DNA of 64,000 nucleotides from Bacteroidota bacterium. Its GTDB lineage: Bacteria; Bacteroidota; Bacteroidia; Chitinophagales; Chitinophagaceae. The position numbers were made by a program, and so were the translations under genes. The notes under the pieces are model-generated. The model worked only from the letters and a program-made list of their open reading frames with translations. It made no database searches and was not told where the DNA came from. Positions 34,990 to 43,442 of this stretch are shown here, piece after piece; position 1 is the first letter of the stretch; each line of letters begins with the position of its first letter. The DNA lies in contig JAFAFR010000098.1 of the NCBI GenBank assembly GCA_023423405.1, forward strand, positions 1 to 64,000, given 5' to 3'.

Positions 34990-35841
34990 TTAGTCGCAGC
35001 TCACCCGCAGCATGCGTTCCTGTCCCTGCATATCTTTCCGCAGTTCCTGGTTGCCAAAGCCGCTGTTGCGGAACAAGGCCGCGACTTCCCCACTGAGAGC
35101 GGCATGCAGCTCCATAAAAATATCGGGGGGCTTTGAAAATTCCCGGGCGTAAGCCGCGATGGCTTCATAAAAAAGAAGTGGTTTTTCATCCGGTACAAAC
35201 AAAGCGGTAGCGGGTTCATAATGGTAAACATGTTCTTCCAGCGAAGACCTTTCCGCCAGCGGAATATAGGGCGGATTGCTCACCAGCACATCGGGCGGTG
35301 GCAGGTTGGCGCGCGCGGCGGCATCCAGGAAATTGCACTCCACCCAGCGGACGGAAGGGGCAAAGCTTTCGCCGTTACACCGGGCCACCGCCAGTGCAGC
35401 GACACTGACATCGCAACCGGTAACCGTCGCCTCCGGCAGCCGCCGGGCCAGGCCAATGGCAATGCACCCGCTGCCGGTGCCAACATCCAGCACCGAAAAA
35501 TTCGCCGCCCGCTGGCTGCAGGCTTCCGCCACCCATTCTACCAGTTCTTCGGTTTCCGGCCGGGGTATCAGCACCGCCTCATTCACATAAAAAGGCAGTT
35601 CCTGGAACCAGGCTTCTTCCAGCACATACTGCACCGGCCGCCCAGCCAGCAATTGCGCCCGGTAGGCCGCCAGCCTTTCCAGTTGGGCTGCAGTAAGTTG
35701 AAAACCAGGGTGTTGCCTGAGTTGCCAGGACCTGAGCCCGCTCAGTTTTTCAAGGCAGAGGGCTGCGATCAGCTCCGCTTCGCGTTTGCCGTAACGGGGT
35801 TCCAGCGCGGCTGCCAGGTTTTTTTGCTCAGATTGAATCAT
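34990..35841 (-). CDS. prmC: Release factor glutamine N5-methyltransferase
   Basis: 283 residues. Methylates the Gln of the GGQ motif in RF1 and RF2 with AdoMet. N-terminal helical domain that binds the factor, then the Rossmann methyltransferase domain with VLDVGTGSGCIAIGLAR (AdoMet loop) and the NPPY catalytic motif at residues 189-192 (SNPPYIPLAE). FQELPFYVNEAVLIPRPETEELVEW is the typical linker. A -7 box TAGTTTTG lies 18 bp before the ATG. Confidence 0.96.
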   Translation of the reverse strand: MIQSEQKNLAAALEPRYGKREAELIAALCLEKLSGLRSWQLRQHPGFQLTAAQLERLAAYRAQLLAGRPVQYVLEEAWFQELPFYVNEAVLIPRPETEELVEWVAEACSQRAANFSVLDVGTGSGCIAIGLARRLPEATVTGCDVSVAALAVARCNGESFAPSVRWVECNFLDAAARANLPPPDVLVSNPPYIPLAERSSLEEHVYHYEPATALFVPDEKPLLFYEAIAAYAREFSKPPDIFMELHAALSGEVAALFRNSGFGNQELRKDMQGQERMLRVSCD

Positions 35842-35858
35842 GCAGGAAGATCAGGCCA

Positions 35859-35866
35859 CAAAACTA
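35859..35866 (-). promoter_or_regulatory. prmC -7 box
   Basis: TAGTTTTG on the minus strand (35866-35859), TAnnTTTG consensus, ends 17 nt before the prmC ATG. Confidence 0.55.
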
Positions 35867-35976
35867 TACAACAAGCCATTACCCACCACTTGTTGCGTCG
35901 ACCGCAAATGGCAGATTTTTCCGGTTCACGCAACAGAATTTCCCGATTGTGTAAATGAATTATGCCCTTCCCTCTC

Positions 35977-35984
35977 CAATTTTG
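35977..35984 (+). promoter_or_regulatory. Possible -7 box of the siderophore-receptor operon
   Basis: CAATTTTG differs from TAnnTTTG only in the first base, 19 bp before the ATG; no well-placed -33 element was found. No Fur-type site was recognised in the 162-bp gap between prmC and this gene. Confidence 0.35.
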
Positions 35985-36003
35985 CGGCTGAAAAAACGAA
36001 AAC

Positions 36004-38385
36004 ATGGATAGGATGTATAGCAGCAAATTAGTATTATCATTTTTGTTATTGTGTATTGGATTGAGTGCGTTTGCCAAAGGCGGAGATCCCAATCCCGCTC
36101 CCGGCATCATCCGGGGCCTGGTTAAAACGGCCGACGGACAACCGGCGGCCGATGTAACCGTTGTGCTTCAATCCCTCAATCGCAGCACCATTACAGCGGA
36201 AGACGGCAGTTTTGTGCTCCGCAATATCCCCGTTGGCGAACACCAGTTGGAAATTTCCCTGGTAGGCTACGAAACCATTCACCAGAAGGTGACCGCAACG
36301 GGCGGGCAAACCACCCAAATTAATATCCAGCTCCAATTGTCCGAAAAGCAGTTGGAGGAAGTGGTGGTAAAAGTGGGCCGCCGCAATTATAAATTATCGA
36401 ACGTATCGCCGAGCCTGCGGGTGCAAACACCCATCAAAGATCTTCCCCAGAATATCCAGGTGGTAGCCGGAAAAGTGCTGGCCGATCAGCAGATCTTCGA
36501 CATGCTGGAAGGCGTTACCCGCAACGTGAGCGGCGCCATGAAAGTGGAGCACTGGGACAACTATGCACGCATCAACATGCGCGGTTCGCAGATTGCTGCC
36601 TTCCGCAATGGTATGAATGTGCAAATGCCCTGGGGACCGCTTACCGAAGACATGAGCATGGTGGAAAAGATCGAATTTGTAAAAGGTCCCGCCGGCTTCA
36701 TGATGGCCAACGGCGAGCCCAGTGGTTTTTATAATGTGGTTACCAAAAAGCCCAGCGGCCAGAACAAAGGAGAAGCCACCCTGTCGCTCGGTAGCTACGA
36801 AAATTACCGCGCTACCCTCGACCTCGATGGCAAACTCAGCAAGGACGGAAAACTGTTGTATCGCATCAACGTAATGGGCCAGTTGAAAGGATCGCACCGC
36901 GATTTTGAATACAACAACCGTTATTCCATCGTGCCTGTACTGCAATATAATTTCACCGACAAAACATCGCTGACCCTGGAGTACACCCACCAGTTTTCAG
37001 AAATGAACGTGATCGGCGCCAACTATGCTTTCTCCCCAAAAGGTTACGGCGAAGTGCCGGCCAGTTTCACCACGGCGGAAAATAACCTGGAGCCTACCAA
37101 GATCAACGACCGCAGCATCCTTGCCATCCTGCGGCACCAGTTGAACGATCGCTGGACCTTCACCGGTCAGCTTGCTTACTTCAACTACAACCAGGTTGGG
37201 CAATCCATCTGGCCCTGGAGCCTTGACGCCGACGGAACCATGCAGCGGGGCATTGGCATCTGGGATGCGCTTGGTACCAACAAAATCGGACAGTTTTTCA
37301 TTACCGGTAAAGAGCAGACAGGCAACGTTACGCACAAGATCCTGGCCGGCCTCGACATGGGCGATATGGATTACTATGCCGACTTCAACCAGGGTGCTCC
37401 ACTGGGCACTCCCGACTTCAATATTTATCACCCTGTGTACGGTGGCATAGCCGCGGCAGACATCCCTACCTGGGACAGGAGCAAAACCATCCGCGAACGC
37501 GGTGCGCACTACGGCAACCAGAATACCGGCCTCTACCTGCAGGATGAGCTGGGCTTTTTCGACAACCGCTTCCGCCTCACCCTTGCCGGCCGCTATACAA
37601 AAGCTACCGGAGAAGATCCTTATGAAATGGACGGAAAAACAACAGGCGACCGCTTCACACCGCGTGTTGGCCTGAGCTGGTCCGCCGACAAAAATACATC
37701 CGTATACGCCGTGTATGACCAGGCTTATGTGCCCAACTATGGTTCCGACGTAAACGGAAAAGCATTCAAACCCGTTGTAGGTACCAATATCGAAGCCGGC
37801 GTAAAACGCGACTGGTTCGATGGCCGCTGGAACAGCACCCTCAGCGTTTTCCGCATCCGTAAAGAAAACGCGCTGATCACCGATACGGTGGTGAACAATA
37901 TTTGGTTCAGCCGCGCGGTGGAAACAGAAGTGAAAGGCGTTGAGTTCGACATGCGTGGTATGATCTTCAACAACCTGCAACTGATCTTCAACTACGCTTA
38001 CAACGATTCCAAGATCACCAAAGACGCCAAAGATGCCAAAACAGAAGGCACCCAGGTGCCCGGTACCGCAAAACACATCAGTAATGCCTGGTTAACCTAT
38101 AAATTTGCAACCGGCGGATTGAAAGGACTGGGTCTTTCCCTCGGCTATCAATACCAGGTGGAACGTTCTTCCTGGTATGTATTTGATGGCAGTTCCGAAG
38201 CGCTGCCCGATTATTTCCGGATGGACGGTGGCATTTCCTGGAGCAACAACCAGTTCAGCGTAGGATTGAACGTGAACAATATCCTGAACAAATACCTGTT
38301 CTCCGGCGCGCCTTATGACAATTATTATTATTACCAGATTGAGCCCAAGCGTAATATCAGGGCAACCATCGGTTACCGGTTTTAA
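36004..38385 (+). CDS. TonB-dependent siderophore receptor
   Basis: 793 residues. Signal peptide ending near LSAFAKGG (an ATG four codons later, at 36016, is also possible). Carboxypeptidase-regulatory-like domain (about 34-115; GIIRGLVKTADGQPAADVTV, GYETIHQK), then a plug typical of FhuA/FecA-type siderophore receptors (TPIKDLPQNIQVV, MLEGVTRNVSGAM, INMRGSQIAAFRNGM, VEKIEFVKGPAGFMMANGEP, GFYNVVTKKP), and a barrel that ends in the aromatic GYRF. Imports ferric siderophores. One base separates it from a PepSY membrane protein, a frequent partner that acts on the incoming iron complex in the periplasm. Confidence 0.95.
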   Translation: MDRMYSSKLVLSFLLLCIGLSAFAKGGDPNPAPGIIRGLVKTADGQPAADVTVVLQSLNRSTITAEDGSFVLRNIPVGEHQLEISLVGYETIHQKVTATGGQTTQINIQLQLSEKQLEEVVVKVGRRNYKLSNVSPSLRVQTPIKDLPQNIQVVAGKVLADQQIFDMLEGVTRNVSGAMKVEHWDNYARINMRGSQIAAFRNGMNVQMPWGPLTEDMSMVEKIEFVKGPAGFMMANGEPSGFYNVVTKKPSGQNKGEATLSLGSYENYRATLDLDGKLSKDGKLLYRINVMGQLKGSHRDFEYNNRYSIVPVLQYNFTDKTSLTLEYTHQFSEMNVIGANYAFSPKGYGEVPASFTTAENNLEPTKINDRSILAILRHQLNDRWTFTGQLAYFNYNQVGQSIWPWSLDADGTMQRGIGIWDALGTNKIGQFFITGKEQTGNVTHKILAGLDMGDMDYYADFNQGAPLGTPDFNIYHPVYGGIAAADIPTWDRSKTIRERGAHYGNQNTGLYLQDELGFFDNRFRLTLAGRYTKATGEDPYEMDGKTTGDRFTPRVGLSWSADKNTSVYAVYDQAYVPNYGSDVNGKAFKPVVGTNIEAGVKRDWFDGRWNSTLSVFRIRKENALITDTVVNNIWFSRAVETEVKGVEFDMRGMIFNNLQLIFNYAYNDSKITKDAKDAKTEGTQVPGTAKHISNAWLTYKFATGGLKGLGLSLGYQYQVERSSWYVFDGSSEALPDYFRMDGGISWSNNQFSVGLNVNNILNKYLFSGAPYDNYYYYQIEPKRNIRATIGYRF

Positions 38386-38386
38386 T

Positions 38387-39532
38387 ATGACATTTAAAAA
38401 GATCATTGGAAAACTGCATCTGTGGCTGGGCCTGGCATCGGGACTGATCGTTGTGTTCCTGGGTGTCACGGGTTGTATCCTTGCCTTTCAGAAAGAATTT
38501 GAATCCTTGCAGTCGTTCCGTTACGTAGAGCGGCAGGAAAAACCTTTCCTGCCGCCTTCTGCTTTGTATGAAACGGCGGTCAAAGCACTGCCGGGTAAAA
38601 AGGCGCATGGTGTAAGCTACCTGGGACCCACGCAGGCGGCGGTGGTATCCTACTATGACATCGACTATTATTACCTCGCTTTCATCAATCCCTACACGGG
38701 AGAGCTTTTAAAGCTGAAAGATATGGACCGCGATTTTTTCCGGATCGTGGTCAACGGGCATTTTTACCTGTGGCTGCCGGAAAACATCGGCCAGCCCATT
38801 GTTGCCAGTGCAACGCTGGTATTTGTTGTGATGCTGATTTCCGGTATTATTCTCTGGTGGCCGCGCAACAAGGCTGCGGTGAAGCAGCGCTTCACCATCA
38901 AATGGTCGGCTTCCTTTAAACGCAAGAACTACGACCTGCACAATGTGCTGGGTTTTTACATGAGCTGGATTGCTATTTTCATTGCGCTTACCGGCCTGGT
39001 ATGGGGTTTTGAATGGTTCGCCAACTCTGTTTACTATGTAAGCTCGGGCGGAAAAAAACTGGTGCCTTTCGAAGAAAGTTTTTCTGCTCCCGGTGGACAA
39101 CTGGAGGCAGGCGCAAAGCCGGCCATCGACCAGTTGTGGGATCGTTTTAAATCGGAGCTGAAACCGGGAACCTATGTGGAAGTGCATTTCCCGGCGAGCG
39201 ACACCAGCGCCATTGAAGTGGCGGTGAATCCCGATGCCGATACCTACTGGCGGGCCGACTACCGTTATTTCGATCAGTACACTTTACAGGAAATTACCGT
39301 GAACCACATGTATGGACGGTTCAAGGACGCCAGCGTGGCCGATAAGATCGTACGTATGAATTACGATGTGCACGTGGGTCAGATCCTGGGCCTCCCCGGA
39401 AAGATCCTGGCCTTTTGCGGAAGCCTGATCGCGGCCAGCCTGCCGATAACCGGTTTCCTGATCTGGCGCGGGCGCCGGCGGAAAAAAGCAAGCGCGGTTG
39501 TGGCTGTTCCACTGAAGGAGGCGATCGCCTGA
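38387..39532 (+). CDS. PepSY-associated transmembrane protein (siderophore-linked reductase type)
   Basis: 381 residues from the ATG at 38387, one base after the receptor stop. Four membrane helices: about 13-34, 140-160, 189-210 and 340-362, with a large periplasmic PepSY part between the first two and between the last two. KLHLWLGLASGLIVVFLGVTGCIL and LHNVLGFYMSWIAIFIALTGLVWGFEW are the classical helices with His ligands for haem or metal; INPYTGELLKLKDMDRD is a PepSY strand. Relatives (PiuB/FpvG type) reduce ferric siderophores in the periplasm. Co-transcribed with the receptor. Confidence 0.92.
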   Translation: MTFKKIIGKLHLWLGLASGLIVVFLGVTGCILAFQKEFESLQSFRYVERQEKPFLPPSALYETAVKALPGKKAHGVSYLGPTQAAVVSYYDIDYYYLAFINPYTGELLKLKDMDRDFFRIVVNGHFYLWLPENIGQPIVASATLVFVVMLISGIILWWPRNKAAVKQRFTIKWSASFKRKNYDLHNVLGFYMSWIAIFIALTGLVWGFEWFANSVYYVSSGGKKLVPFEESFSAPGGQLEAGAKPAIDQLWDRFKSELKPGTYVEVHFPASDTSAIEVAVNPDADTYWRADYRYFDQYTLQEITVNHMYGRFKDASVADKIVRMNYDVHVGQILGLPGKILAFCGSLIAASLPITGFLIWRGRRRKKASAVVAVPLKEAIA

Positions 39533-39537
39533 TGATC

Positions 39538-41745
39538 CTATACCTGCAGCAAACCGCAGGTATGCAAGCCCGTTAGGGGTTTGTTGTCCCAGAACAATTC
39601 AAAATCGGGTAACCCCGCTGCTTCGTATCTTTCTTTCAGCTCCTGCCGGGTAAAGGTTTTAAGCTGGTGAACAGAAAGTTGTGGAAGTATTTCTGCCAGC
39701 CATTTTCCTTCTTCCACCGACAGCCGGATCGTGTGTGCGCCCTGGTTAGATTGGAACTGCAGCTCCGCTACCTCCCATTGCTGGCCTTTTTTGGAGCGTG
39801 TAACGATCTGCAACTCCGGCTGGCTGCCGATCCAGACTATCTTCTGGTTGGGTTTGGCAGCCGCTGCTTCTTCAGTGGCGAGCGCTTTTGCAATATAGTC
39901 GGGCGCAACGGAAGGGCGCGGCGTTTTGAAATCAAACCATTTGTGCAAGGGATAGTCGAGGCAGGCGCCGTGCATATAATTGATCAGCGATTTTTTCAGT
40001 CCATAAGAAAACTCCGCATGATCGGCACCGGTAGGATCGCTGTGTTCGATATCGTTGTTTGCAAAACTCCCAATCGTGGTTGTTTCCTTCACCACCTGGT
40101 ATTTTTCGGGCTCCAGTCCCACGGGACTGTGGGCCGTCATCGTAAATTGGTGCCAGAAAGCCGACTGCAAAATGCCGGCCCCAAACATTTGCCGCACCAT
40201 TTCCAGTGAGTCGATGGTTTCCTGCATGGTTTGGGTAGGAAAACCATACATCAGGTAAGCATGCACCATAATGCCGGCTTCCGTGAAATGACGGTTCACT
40301 TTGGCCACCTGCGCTACTGTGATGCCTTTGCGGATCAATTCCAGCAGGCGGTCCGAAGCCACTTCCAGTCCGCCCGAAACACCTATGCAACCCGAGGCGC
40401 GCAACAACAGGCAGAGGTCGCGGGTAAAACTTTTTTCAAAACGGATATTGGTCCACCAGCTCACCACCAGCCTTCGCCGCAGTATCTCAATAGCCAGCGC
40501 GCGCATAAGGGCCGGGGGCGCCGCTTCATCCACGAAATGAAAACCGCTTTGCCCGGTCTGCTTGATCATTTCTTCCATTCGGTCGCAGAGCAGGGAGGCG
40601 GTAACGGGTTCGTATAAACGAATATAATCGAGGCTGATGTCACAGAATGTGCACTTGCCCCAATAACAGCCGTGCGCCATGGTGAGTTTGTTCCACCGCC
40701 CATCGCTCCAGAGGCTGTGCATAGGGTTCATGATCTCGATGGCCGACAGGTATTGGTCGAGGTAAAAGTCGCTGTAGTCGGGCGTTCCAACCTGCCCCTG
40801 CCGGTAATCGGTGCAGGACTGGTTGTTGATATAAACCACTTTGTTTTCCTGCAGCAGGAAACAGCGTTTGAGCTCGCTTGCCGGTATTTTGTTATCGAGA
40901 TAAGCCACCAGTTGTTCAATGGGGGCTTCGCCGTCGTCGAGTGTAATGAAGTGAAAATAGTCGAACACCCTTGGGTCACTGAGGTCGCGCAGTTCGGTAT
41001 TGGGAAAGCCGCCGCCCATGGCAATATGGACTTGCGGAAACTTTTTGCGGATGGTGAGGGCCGTCCGGAAAGCGGCGTAGAGGTTCCCGGGAAAAGGGAC
41101 GGAAATAGCTACCAGTCTGGGTTGCAGGCTTTCCATTTTTTCGGTCACCAGTTCTTCCAGCAGTCCATCCACGAAGCTGGGCGGGCCCTGCAACTGGTTA
41201 TGTAATTCATCGAAGGAATGCGCCGAGCGGCCAAGTTTCTCCGCGTAGCGGCTGAAACCAAAATGTTCGTCGGTGGTTTCGCGGATCAGGTCGGAAAGAT
41301 CTTCCAAATAAAGCGTGGCCAGGTGTTTGGCTTTATCCTGCGTGCCCATATTGCCGAATGCCCATTGCAGGTCGTCGAGTTGGCTGAAACGCTCCGCTTC
41401 GGGAAGAAAACCTCTTTTCGCAATGCGGTGCGCCAACGTAGGATTTTTTCCCTGCAAAAAAAGCATCACGGGATCGATGGTATCGAGGTAGGCATCACGA
41501 AGCCGGAGGATGCGCTGGCAGTTTTCTGACCAGGCTGTGGCATTAGCCCCGCCCGCCTGCAGCCGCGCAAAAACAGACCGCAGCCCTTCTTTACAAAAGA
41601 TCAGGTTGGTCAGTTCAATACCCAGGTCGCTCTGGTAAGATGATATGCCCCGGGTATTCAAAAAACCTTTGAGGTAGGCAGTTGCAGGATAGGGCGTATT
41701 CAACTGCGTAAAAGGTGGCGTCAACAGGTAAACAGAAACAGGCAA
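39538..41745 (-). CDS. B12-type radical SAM protein
   Basis: 735 residues from a TTG start at 41745 (MPVSVYLLTPPFTQLNTPYPAT fits the family N-terminus; no ATG is in frame nearby). N-terminal B12-binding-like domain (about 1-330) lacks the DxHxxG cobalamin motif. The iron-sulfur ligands Cys360, Cys365 and Cys368 form CYWGKCTFC, a CX4CX2C spacing instead of the usual CX3CX2C, seen in a subgroup with GCYWGxCxFC. The C-terminal 170 residues have no named domain. The reaction is unknown. The gene stands alone: convergent to the PepSY gene and followed upstream by the thioredoxin-fold gene on the same strand. Confidence 0.88.
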   Translation of the reverse strand: MPVSVYLLTPPFTQLNTPYPATAYLKGFLNTRGISSYQSDLGIELTNLIFCKEGLRSVFARLQAGGANATAWSENCQRILRLRDAYLDTIDPVMLFLQGKNPTLAHRIAKRGFLPEAERFSQLDDLQWAFGNMGTQDKAKHLATLYLEDLSDLIRETTDEHFGFSRYAEKLGRSAHSFDELHNQLQGPPSFVDGLLEELVTEKMESLQPRLVAISVPFPGNLYAAFRTALTIRKKFPQVHIAMGGGFPNTELRDLSDPRVFDYFHFITLDDGEAPIEQLVAYLDNKIPASELKRCFLLQENKVVYINNQSCTDYRQGQVGTPDYSDFYLDQYLSAIEIMNPMHSLWSDGRWNKLTMAHGCYWGKCTFCDISLDYIRLYEPVTASLLCDRMEEMIKQTGQSGFHFVDEAAPPALMRALAIEILRRRLVVSWWTNIRFEKSFTRDLCLLLRASGCIGVSGGLEVASDRLLELIRKGITVAQVAKVNRHFTEAGIMVHAYLMYGFPTQTMQETIDSLEMVRQMFGAGILQSAFWHQFTMTAHSPVGLEPEKYQVVKETTTIGSFANNDIEHSDPTGADHAEFSYGLKKSLINYMHGACLDYPLHKWFDFKTPRPSVAPDYIAKALATEEAAAAKPNQKIVWIGSQPELQIVTRSKKGQQWEVAELQFQSNQGAHTIRLSVEEGKWLAEILPQLSVHQLKTFTRQELKERYEAAGLPDFELFWDNKPLTGLHTCGLLQV

Positions 41746-41760
41746 AGGACATATTTGCTG

Positions 41761-42888
41761 TCAAAAGTAGCGACCAATCAGCGGATGTTCAACAATTAAA
41801 GTTTTCATGGCTGCCGGGTCGATGGGGCCCTGCTTTGCGTACACGATCTTACCGCCGGGCTCCACGAGGATGGTATAGGGAAGCGCTCCCTGCCATTTTG
41901 GATCGATGGCTTCGATAAGTGCATATTTATCATCGGACTGGAAAAGATAATTGGCCGAGGAAGATTGTTTTTCGGTAAGGAATTCCAGCACCCGTTCCCT
42001 GTTGGCAGGATCGTCGGCGCTGATGCTGATGAACTCGAAACTCCTGCTTTTGTACATTCTTTTCATGGCAATGAATTCGGGAAATTCCTGTACACAGGGG
42101 CCGCACCAGGTGGCCCATACATTGATGAGACGCAGTTTTTTGCTGTCGTTCTTCAGCAGGTCCCTGATGCCCTGTTCAGAGACCAGGGAAAGCGAAACGG
42201 GTTCGGCCGCCCATTCGGCCCTTGCCTTTTCTATCCAGTTTTCCTTGGAAGCCCATTTGATGGAACAGCCGAACACCTTGGTGACAGGCACAGCTACCGG
42301 CTGACCTGCCAGCAGGGCATCAATAGCATTTCGTGTATCCTTAACCGTTGGTGTTTTGGTGGGCTTTTCCATATTGTCGATGCGGCCCTGGAAACGGAGC
42401 CTGCGATCGGTATCGAATACAAACGCATGCGGCGTTGCCACGGGGCCATAAGCCCTGGCCACCAACTGGCTGGCGCCGTCGTAGAGATAAGGAAAATTGA
42501 ATTTTTTCTTCGCCGCGCGGATCTTCATTTCTTCAAAGCTGTCGCCCAGGTCGGTATAATCCAGTTCGCTCAGGCTGATGGCCGCAGGGTCGTTGGGTGA
42601 AATAGCCATCACCGCCACGCCCTTGTTTTTGTAGTCTGCCGTGAGTTGTATGATGCGGTCTTCATAAGCCTGCGCGGTAGGGCAATGGTTGCAGGTAAAA
42701 ATCACGACCAGCACCTTCGCAGCTTTGAAATCGGCCAGCTTCCATTCTTTGCCATCCACACCAGGTAAGGAAAAATCGGGCGCCGGCTGACCAATGGCCA
42801 GGGTTACCGGGTCTTCTCCGGCAAAAACCTCTGCCGGCGTGCAGAAACAGGAAACAGCAAGTAGCATAAGCGCAAACAGGCGTTGCAT
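41761..42888 (-). CDS. Secreted double thioredoxin-fold protein (redoxin plus TlpA domain)
   Basis: 375 residues from the ATG at 42888 (MQRLFALMLLAVSCFC, signal peptide cut near VFAGEDP). Two thioredoxin-like domains in one chain: the first (about 30-190) is AhpC/TSA-like with a FTCNHCPTAQAYEDRI motif (CxxC), the second (about 215-375) is TlpA/ResA-like with WATWCGPCVQEFPEF. Acts in the periplasm, probably reducing disulfides, possibly in cytochrome c maturation or sugar-enzyme assembly. The start of the minus-strand gene is 59 bp from the divergent dehydrogenase gene. The double architecture is less common than single TlpA proteins. Confidence 0.88.
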   Translation of the reverse strand: MQRLFALMLLAVSCFCTPAEVFAGEDPVTLAIGQPAPDFSLPGVDGKEWKLADFKAAKVLVVIFTCNHCPTAQAYEDRIIQLTADYKNKGVAVMAISPNDPAAISLSELDYTDLGDSFEEMKIRAAKKKFNFPYLYDGASQLVARAYGPVATPHAFVFDTDRRLRFQGRIDNMEKPTKTPTVKDTRNAIDALLAGQPVAVPVTKVFGCSIKWASKENWIEKARAEWAAEPVSLSLVSEQGIRDLLKNDSKKLRLINVWATWCGPCVQEFPEFIAMKRMYKSRSFEFISISADDPANRERVLEFLTEKQSSSANYLFQSDDKYALIEAIDPKWQGALPYTILVEPGGKIVYAKQGPIDPAAMKTLIVEHPLIGRYF

Positions 42889-42947
42889 GGCGGTCAATTT
42901 TCACAGAAGTTAACCGTTTTTTCTGAACATGTTTATATCTTCAACGA

Positions 42948-43439
42948 ATGAACAGGAGAACGCTTTTACAGCACATGCTCTGGATAGGCGGAACGGTGGC
43001 CTTCCTGCCTTCCTGTGTCTATAAGCAGGACCAGGTCCATATCCAACTGAAACACCTGCAGGTGGGTCCCGGTCAGGAAAAGCTGCTGGCCTCGGCGGCC
43101 GACGAAATTATTCCATCTACCGATACGCCCGGCGCCAGCGACCTGGGGCTTCATCTTTTCGCCCTGAAAATGATCGACGATTGTTACGACCAGCAGGGCC
43201 GGGAGGCTTTTCAGCAGGGGCTCAAAGCTTTTGCCGCCAAAAAGGAAAGCGATGAAAAATGGAACCTGCAGGCTGCCATGAACGATCCTGCCATGGAGCC
43301 CTTTGCCAAAACCTGGCGCTCCCTGATCATCCGCGGATATACGCAATCTGAATATTATATGACCAAACTGGTTCCCTATCAACTGATCCCCGGCGGATAC
43401 AGGGGATGTGTTCCGGTGAAGGCCAAAGCCAATGCTTGA
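42948..43439 (+). CDS. Gluconate 2-dehydrogenase subunit 3-like protein
   Basis: 163 residues. MNRRTLLQHMLWIGGTVAFLPSC is a twin-arginine-like signal with a lipobox (Cys23), so the protein would be exported folded and possibly lipid-anchored. Body matches the gluconate_2-dh3 family: LLASAADEIIPSTDTPGASDLGLHLFALKMIDDCY and the end MTKLVPYQLIPGGYRGC. This family is the small partner of membrane-bound GMC dehydrogenases, encoded 3 bp downstream here, and passes electrons to the respiratory chain with a cytochrome subunit, which is not in the window. Confidence 0.9.
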   Translation: MNRRTLLQHMLWIGGTVAFLPSCVYKQDQVHIQLKHLQVGPGQEKLLASAADEIIPSTDTPGASDLGLHLFALKMIDDCYDQQGREAFQQGLKAFAAKKESDEKWNLQAAMNDPAMEPFAKTWRSLIIRGYTQSEYYMTKLVPYQLIPGGYRGCVPVKAKANA

Positions 43440-43442
43440 GTT

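Noticed and set aside
39540..39563. ATACCTGC/GCAGGTAT hairpin at the convergent PepSY/radical SAM ends
   Set aside because: Stem is good but no T-run follows on either strand and it lies within coding sequence; not called a terminator.
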